This document shows, piece by piece, positions 5,544-9,687 of a stretch of DNA of 9,687 bases; position 1 is the stretch's first letter; each line of letters opens with the position of its first letter. Location of the stretch: positions 1 to 9,687 of the forward strand of contig URZN01000023.1 in the NCBI GenBank assembly GCA_900552345.1, in the 5' to 3' direction. Under the pieces are notes generated by a model. It was given only the letters and a program-made list of their open reading frames with translations, was not told where the DNA came from and did no database searches. This stretch comes from an uncultured Collinsella sp. GTDB taxonomy: Bacteria; Actinomycetota; Coriobacteriia; Coriobacteriales; Coriobacteriaceae. Both the position numbers and the translations under genes were made by a program.

Positions 5544-6521
5544 ATGAGCAAGACCTATACCAACGCGGAGATTCTCGATCGGCTCAAGAGTCTTGAGGGG
5601 CTGCTTCTGGAGCGAGTTTTCGAAACCTCGTACAGCGAGAGCCTGCGTACCTACGACCTTATCGACCACCTGCGAAGCAAGGCCCACGACCTTGGGTTGG
5701 AGGGGGAGGACACCTACGCCGCCCTCATTCGGGATCTAGAGAAGCTCAGTTCGACCATAGGCGGGCTGATCAACGGGAAGCGCGGCGAGCTTCTCGCCGC
5801 AAAGAGTCTCAAATGTCTTCGCGGCGATAGCCTGCTGCTTTCCAACATCGCGCTTCCGAATGGAGGCTCGTTCGAGGAATACGATCAAGTTCTAATCGCC
5901 CGTTCGGGCGTATACGTGATCGAGGTAAAGAACTATCGAAACGACGTCGTGATAGACGATGGGGGAATCCTGCGCTGCGGTCCTCGCTCCTACAACGTCG
6001 GTGAGCGAATGCGTGAGAAGATGCATGCCCTTTGGGATGCGATTCAATTCTCTTCTGACGGCTGCATAAGCGAAGAGGACGTGCATGGCATGCTTCTTTT
6101 CGTGAATAACGAGGCAAGTGTTACCGATTTCTTCCATCGAGTCCCCGTGATGCGTTGTGGTCAGATTGTCTACAGCATCGAAGACGCAAACCGATGCGAC
6201 GAGAAGCTGTCTTGGGAGGACATGGTTCGCATCAAGTCCGTCCTCCTCGCACGAAAAACGGCGGCAGAGTTTCCAATGCCGCTTGACGAAAACCGTGTAA
6301 AAAGCGAGCTCGAGGATTTCCTCGATTTGGTCGAGGCCAAGACTGCAAAGGACGCTGCTAAATCAATAGCGGCTGGCCACAACGAAGTTGATTCTCCAAC
6401 AACACTCGATAACCATGCTCGACATTCGCAATTGCCCAGCTGGGTACCCGCCGCGGCGGCTGTCATCTCTGGTTTGGCAATAGGCGCGGGTGGGCTATTC
6501 CTGCATGCAAAGAAAGGATAA
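5544..6521 (+). CDS. NERD-domain nuclease-related protein with C-terminal membrane anchor
   Basis: A 325-aa protein; ATG preceded by AAGGAG (5532-5537). Residues 1-75 are helical and probably coiled coil. A NERD domain (PF08378) follows from about 77 to 205: GKRGELLAAKSL (78-89), YDQVLIARSGVYVIEVKNYR (113-132), HALWDAI (161-167) and LLFVNNE (184-190). E82, D114, E127 and K129 form the E/D/ExK arrangement of restriction-endonuclease-like nucleases, so the site looks intact. Residues ~299-320 (WVPAAAAVISGLAIGAGGLFL) are a single hydrophobic span followed by HAKKG, so the protein is probably tail-anchored with its nuclease domain in the cytoplasm. It heads a three-gene operon. NERD proteins often occur in mobile DNA and some in defence systems; the substrate is unknown. 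Nuclease activity is inference from the motif. Confidence 0.85.
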   Translation: MSKTYTNAEILDRLKSLEGLLLERVFETSYSESLRTYDLIDHLRSKAHDLGLEGEDTYAALIRDLEKLSSTIGGLINGKRGELLAAKSLKCLRGDSLLLSNIALPNGGSFEEYDQVLIARSGVYVIEVKNYRNDVVIDDGGILRCGPRSYNVGERMREKMHALWDAIQFSSDGCISEEDVHGMLLFVNNEASVTDFFHRVPVMRCGQIVYSIEDANRCDEKLSWEDMVRIKSVLLARKTAAEFPMPLDENRVKSELEDFLDLVEAKTAKDAAKSIAAGHNEVDSPTTLDNHARHSQLPSWVPAAAAVISGLAIGAGGLFLHAKKG

Positions 6522-6575
6522 GGAGCCTAGCTGTTGGATGCGGAAAGCACAGATTGACTACAAAAAGGAGTAAGG

Positions 6576-6872
6576 ATGACCGAAAACACGATGGGATCCA
6601 TTGCAATAAGCGATGTGACGATTGATGCCATGAACGAGAAGGCCATTAATTGTCAGGGTGTGTTCAAATCCCTTGTCGATGCGACGAACGGCATCACCGA
6701 GCCTCAGGCTGGCCTTCTCGGATGCTTCGTCGTTTCCATTGCCGGAGTGGCGGGATATGGAATATACGCCCTTTGCGACCTGGTCAAATCCGGACACTCC
6801 ATCGAGCTCACCTCTGGAGGGGTGCGCTTCGCGGCGAATATGGCAGCGCTCGGCGAGGCGAGCAGCCTCTAA
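6576..6872 (+). CDS. Small single-span membrane protein, unknown function
   Basis: A 98-aa protein with a strong ribosome site (AAAGGAGTAAGG just before the ATG), 54 bp after the NERD gene and 19 bp before the next start. Residues 1-45 are polar; residues ~46-70 (GLLGCFVVSIAGVAGYGIYAL) form one hydrophobic helix; the tail is short with small residues. No signal peptide or known domain is recognised. Size, spacing and the membrane span suggest an accessory subunit of a membrane complex with the NERD protein and the third gene. A toxin or holin-like role is possible but nothing specific supports it. Confidence 0.75.
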   Translation: MTENTMGSIAISDVTIDAMNEKAINCQGVFKSLVDATNGITEPQAGLLGCFVVSIAGVAGYGIYALCDLVKSGHSIELTSGGVRFAANMAALGEASSL

Positions 6873-6891
6873 TCGGCAGACAGGAGAATCG

Positions 6892-7468
6892 ATGCAGGTG
6901 AATGAGATACCTTCGATCGGGACCACGCTGACTTACGGCGAGGCGATTAAAGCATACGACCGCTTCGAGCGGACGATGCTCGAGAAGGCGTACGGGGTCG
7001 AACTCTGTACGACCTGCTCTGGCAGCTTGAGTCGCTCGCACAGAAGCTCGGAATCGAGGGCAAGGGGGGCCTTTCTCAAGGCTCAAGAGGGAGATCCGGT
7101 CGTTCGCGAGCGAGAGGACCGCTCTGGCGAACGGGGTGAACGGCGAGAGGTTCTACCTGCTTCAGGATGAATCGGCGCTCAGGCAGCATGACGAGACGCA
7201 CCTTTTCAGGGTCGGAATCGATGGGGATAAGCTCGCCGGCGGCCTCGACGAGGCTCTCGAGCTGCTTTCAAAGGAGTCTACCAAGGTCGACGTATACGCC
7301 GACACCTATTCACCCAATCGTTCGGAACGGGATTTTGACAGGCTAGGTGAAGACCCTTTCATGAAATGGGTTGGGATCGGGTTTTGCGTGATGATGATCT
7401 GCCTCGGAATCTCGATGCTCGTCCATTCGGCCTTCCAGATTGGCTTTTGCTCCAAGTGGTTTATCTAG
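6892..7468 (+). pseudogene. Frameshifted third gene of the NERD operon: coiled-coil membrane protein with the NERD protein's N-terminal module
   Basis: Begins at ATG 6892 with AGGAG 5 nt upstream. The frame reads MQVNEIPSIGTTLTYGEAIK to about 6999, then coding continues in another frame (YDLLWQLESLAQKLGIEGKG, about 7008-7067), then in a third frame (RLKREIRSFASERTALANG) to TAG at 7468. Joined, it gives about 192 aa. Its N-terminal half lines up with the NERD protein: TYGEAIKAYDRFERTMLEKA with TYTNAEILDRLKSLEGLLLE; YDLLWQLESLAQKLGIEG with YDLIDHLRSKAHDLGLEG; RTALANGVNGERFYLL with STIGGLINGKRGELLA. It lacks the NERD catalytic part and ends in a membrane span (WVGIGFCVMMICLGISMLVH). Adding one base at each break, beside GGGG (6994-6997) and GGGGGG (7064-7069), restores one frame. 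Decay, programmed shifting and sequencing error all remain possible. Confidence 0.65.
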
Positions 7469-8012
7469 TGTGGGAGCCGTTGAACGAGCAGGCTTTCATT
7501 CAATTCGCCAACTCATGGGCAAGCCGCCCGAGACTACTCACTTTGCCCACCGATGGCGAAGACCCGCGACCTGGGGTTTTGTAAACGGTGCGCGAGCCAC
7601 CCGCGTTGATTCACTTACGATTGCAGCTGGCGGCTTGCAGGCTAAAGGGAGATTGAGTTTCAAAACGGGCGTTTTTGGTGCTATTGAGCTTCCAAAGGTG
7701 GTCAATCGCGGCCTTTGGGGCAAAACAAAAACTCAACGCCCTGAGTTCGAAAAAAGTTTTTGAAGTTGTCCCAGCTTTTGTCCCTGAGGCCGACGAAGCA
7801 CGACATGGTGTTACTTGGCGGCACTCGACTCGAAACGGCACCGAAAACTGGATGCAACTGGAATGACGGGATGGCAGAACCGAAGCCATCGAGTGGGAGT
7901 AAGCAGGGCTTTGACCTGCACTTTTGAGTGCCGCACTGTGCCGCTGAGTTTCGTTTCGGACGAGAGTCACGGCAAAGCCGCCAGCGACGGCGGTGAGTAA
8001 AAACGATTTTCT
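7469..8012. other. Non-coding stretch downstream of the NERD operon
   Basis: About 540 bp with no gene I can defend. Small open frames exist on both strands but lack ribosome sites and family motifs. It contains a near-palindrome AAAACG-GG-CGTTTT (7662-7675) and A/T-rich runs near 7752. Because it ends at a strong plus-strand terminator, it could be a long 3' untranslated region of the NERD operon, an independent small RNA, or decayed mobile DNA. Confidence 0.45.
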
Positions 8013-8062
8013 AGCCTCTGTTCCCTCGTTGGAACAGAGGCTTTTTCTTTGTCGTTTTACTC
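7995..8062 (+). terminator. Strong intrinsic terminator nested in outer inverted arms
   Basis: AGCCTCTGTTCC (8013-8024) pairs perfectly with GGAACAGAGGCT (8031-8042) around CTCGTT, followed by TTTTTCTTT on the plus strand. Outside it, GAGTAAAAACGA (7995-8006) pairs with TCGTTTTACTC (8052-8062) with one bulged base. It insulates the island from the convergent kinase operon. Confidence 0.9.
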
Positions 8063-8094
8063 CCCTTCACCTGCGATTTCGCTATTTACTCCCC
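8056..8094. repeat. TTTACTCCCC direct repeats
   Basis: TTTACTCCCC occurs at 8056-8065 and 8085-8094 (29-bp period), with GCGA-TT-TCGC (8073-8082) between them. The first copy forms part of the outer arm around the 8013-8042 hairpin. Function unknown. Confidence 0.4.
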
Positions 8095-8134
8095 GCATTT
8101 CAAGATGGAAGCGTTTGATTGCGAGGCACGCCGG

Positions 8135-8164
8135 TGTGAGGGCCTGAGTCGTCAGGCCCTCACA
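8135..8164 (-). terminator. 13-bp hairpin overlapping the kinase stop codon, probable terminator
   Basis: TGTGAGGGCCTGA (8135-8147) pairs perfectly with TCAGGCCCTCACA (8152-8164) around GTCG. The kinase stop codon (8160-8162) lies inside the stem. There is no T-run after it on the minus strand, so it may act as a Rho-aided terminator or an mRNA 3'-end stabiliser. Confidence 0.5.
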
Positions 8165-9548
8165 GGGGGACCGCGATGGTGGCCACCGCGCCGCCCGAGG
8201 GGCTGTTGGCGAGCGAGACGGAGCCCCCGTGGGCGCTCGCGGCCTCGGAGGCGGCGTGGAGGCCGAGCCCGTAGTGGCGGCCTCCGTCGCGCGAGGAGCG
8301 GGAGGATTCGTCTGTGAAGAGGCGCTCGCAGCCGCGTTCGAGGGCGGCGGGAGAGAAGCCCGGTCCGTCGTCGGACACCTCGATGACGAGGTGGCCGCCC
8401 TCGACGTCGCAGGAGACCGCCACGCGCGAGCGCGCGTGCTCGGCGGCGTTGACCACGAGGTTCGCGGCGGCTCGCGCCAGGGCGGTTCGGTCGAGCGGGG
8501 CCTCGGGCGCGCCCGCGACAGCAGGGCCCGTGGCCGCGTCGAGCGTCACGCCTCGCGCCCGGGCGATCTGGGCGGCCTCGGCGAGGACCTGCTCGCAGAG
8601 CTCGGCCGGCCGCATGGGGGCCCTCTCCGCCCCGCCGGACCCGCGCGAGGCCTCGATGAGCAGGCGCACGTAGCCGTCGAGCCTTTCGACACTGCCGGCT
8701 ATGTCGCGCGCGGCGGCCGCGAGGTCGGCGTCTTTCTCGTCTTCCAGCTCCTCCGCCACGAAGTCGGCGTTGGCGCGCAGCACGGTGAGCGGCGTCTTGA
8801 GGTCGTGGGCGAGCGACGCCACCTGCTCGCGCTGCCCCCGCTCCGCGGCCCAGCGGGCCTCGAGCGACTCGGCGAGGGAGGCCCGCATGGCGTCCATCGC
8901 GGCGAGGACGTCGTTCACCTCGCGCACGTTGGTGCTGCCGACCGCGAAGTCGAGCTCCCCCGCGCCGACGCGCCCCGCCGCCTCCGCGAGCGGCGCCATC
9001 TTGCGCGAGATCACGCGGCTCGCGCGGCGTGCCACGAGCGCGAGCGCGAGCGCGCTTCCCGCCGCGGCGCCGACGAGCATGAGGTTCTGCGGGTTGGGAA
9101 GCAGGCCGGCGAGGTCGCGCGAGACCCACTGCGGCAGGTACTCGCTGACGAGTGCGCAGGCCCCGCCGCCCTTGAGCGGGAACGCGGCGTAGGTGAGGCC
9201 CGAGCCCCCGCCCTCGATCTCCACTGTGCCCGGATCCGCGGCGAGTGCCGCACGGGCCATTTCCGTCGCGCCCTCGAGCCGCGTGCCCTCGAGGTCTGTC
9301 ATCAGCACGTGTCCGTCCTTGTTCAGGATGAGGTAGCGGTACGCCGTCGGCACGTCCTGCTGCCCGCAGACGCCGTCGCGTGCCAGGCCCTCCGCGACCT
9401 CGCGCGCATTGGCCGGCCCCCAGCTTGCCTCGTAGACGAAGCCCGCGTTGATCGCCGCGGAGAGCGCCATGAACGAGGCGAGCCACGCCGTGGCAACCGC
9501 CGCGAACGCGTAGGCGAAGTAGCGCGCGATGACGAAGGAGAGCGGCAT
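8160..9548 (-). CDS. Two-component sensor histidine kinase
   Basis: A 462-aa membrane kinase from ATG 9548; an upstream GTG at 9587, overlapping the regulator gene, would add 13 residues. I prefer the ATG because the first transmembrane helix (~8-34) then starts near the N-terminus. An extracytoplasmic sensor segment (~35-153) follows, then a second span (~154-173), a HAMP linker (~174-228), a HisKA box with H248 in SLAHDLKTPLTVL, and an HATPase_c domain: N box NLVVNAAEHA (363-372), G1 DDGPGF (393-398), G2 HYGLGL (425-430). All catalytic boxes look intact, so it should autophosphorylate H248 and pass phosphate to the adjacent regulator. The two cysteines in the sensor part (C61, C131) could form a disulphide. 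Very high GC marks this as native genome rather than island. The ligand is unknown. Confidence 0.93.
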   Translation of the reverse strand: MPLSFVIARYFAYAFAAVATAWLASFMALSAAINAGFVYEASWGPANAREVAEGLARDGVCGQQDVPTAYRYLILNKDGHVLMTDLEGTRLEGATEMARAALAADPGTVEIEGGGSGLTYAAFPLKGGGACALVSEYLPQWVSRDLAGLLPNPQNLMLVGAAAGSALALALVARRASRVISRKMAPLAEAAGRVGAGELDFAVGSTNVREVNDVLAAMDAMRASLAESLEARWAAERGQREQVASLAHDLKTPLTVLRANADFVAEELEDEKDADLAAAARDIAGSVERLDGYVRLLIEASRGSGGAERAPMRPAELCEQVLAEAAQIARARGVTLDAATGPAVAGAPEAPLDRTALARAAANLVVNAAEHARSRVAVSCDVEGGHLVIEVSDDGPGFSPAALERGCERLFTDESSRSSRDGGRHYGLGLHAASEAASAHGGSVSLANSPSGGAVATIAVPL

Positions 9549-9574
9549 GCCCCCGCGACCTCGCGCCCCGGTCC

Positions 9575-9687
9575 TCAAAGCTGCCACTTGTACCCCATCC
9601 CCCAGACGGTCGCGATCGGATCGGCGCCGGCCTCGGTGAGTTTCCTCCGGGCGCGGCTGACCTGCATGGATATGGCCGCGTCGTCGG
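9575..9687 (-). CDS. OmpR/PhoB-type response regulator, C-terminal fragment
   Basis: Only the last 37 or so codons are in the window; the gene continues past its right edge. The visible end (AAISMQVSRARRKLTEAG, then IATVWGMGYKW before the stop) matches the recognition helix and C-terminal wing of the winged-helix Trans_reg_C domain, whose members usually end in a G-x-GY-x-W/F motif. It is encoded directly upstream of the kinase on the same strand, with the stop 26 bp before the kinase ATG, or overlapping if the GTG start is used. It is therefore the cognate regulator in one operon. Confidence 0.88.
   Translation of the reverse strand, partial: DDAAISMQVSRARRKLTEAGADPIATVWGMGYKWQL

Noticed and set aside
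7611..7970. 119-aa minus-strand frame, and a 107-aa plus-strand frame at 7440-7763
   Set aside because: They overlap each other, lack ribosome sites, and have Ser/Cys/Thr- or Gly/Lys-rich composition without a recognisable fold.
2388..7974. TGCCGTGACTC (2388-2398) and its inverse GAGTCACGGCA (7964-7974) as island-flanking repeats
   Set aside because: Only 11 bp and in inverted orientation; attachment repeats should be direct, and a match this short can occur by chance between two long non-coding regions.
8152..9486. 444-aa minus-strand open frame over the kinase
   Set aside because: It is an Arg/Gly/Ala-rich shadow frame caused by very high GC; the overlapping frame holds all histidine kinase motifs.
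1..9687. CRISPR array, tRNA or rRNA genes, insertion sequence
   Set aside because: No regularly spaced repeats of CRISPR length, no tRNA T-loop plus acceptor pattern, no rRNA stretches and no transposase motifs were seen on reading both strands.

Overview
The window joins two different kinds of DNA. The last ~1.5 kb (about 8,160 to the end, minus strand) is very GC-rich and carries an ordinary two-component system: a sensor histidine kinase and the 3' end of an OmpR/PhoB-type response regulator. The preceding ~8 kb has clearly lower and uneven GC, frequent changes of strand, long non-coding stretches full of short repeats, and genes of families typical of defence islands and integrated elements. 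I read it as an accessory island beside a core locus of a high-GC Gram-positive, probably an actinomycete-type host. Coriobacteriia would fit the style of the kinase and regulators, but that is an impression only.

Layout. (1) Bases 2-2299, plus strand: a DUF262/GmrSD-type nuclease with a C-terminal DHHIFP HNH motif, cut at its N-terminus by the window edge, followed 30 bp later by a TIR-like (PF10137/Cap12-type) protein. They look like a two-gene defence operon. (2) Bases 2300-2810: no convincing gene, but a dense set of direct and inverted repeats resembling a recombinase attachment or regulatory site. (3) Bases 2811-4064, minus strand: an excisionase-like HTH protein, a small unknown protein coupled to it by an ATGA overlap, an intrinsic terminator, and then a DUF3800 protein that begins just past that terminator. 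No integrase is visible. (4) Bases 4065-4552: non-coding, with helically phased repeats and a terminator closing the next gene's transcript. (5) Bases 4553-7468: an XRE-type regulator (minus) diverging from a three-gene plus-strand operon. The operon encodes a NERD-domain nuclease-like protein with a C-terminal membrane anchor, a 98-aa single-span membrane protein, and a third membrane protein whose N-terminal half resembles the N-terminus of the NERD protein. The third frame is broken twice, each time fixable by one base next to a G run. (6) Bases 7469-8160: non-coding, ending in a strong plus-strand terminator. (7) Bases 8160-9687: the two-component system.

The best candidate for an undescribed system is the XRE / NERD-TM / small-TM / coiled-coil-TM cassette, because two of its proteins share a helical N-terminal module and all three are predicted to be membrane-associated. 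The DUF262-HNH plus TIR pair is the second candidate. All functional assignments rest on motif recognition by eye; no database search was run.
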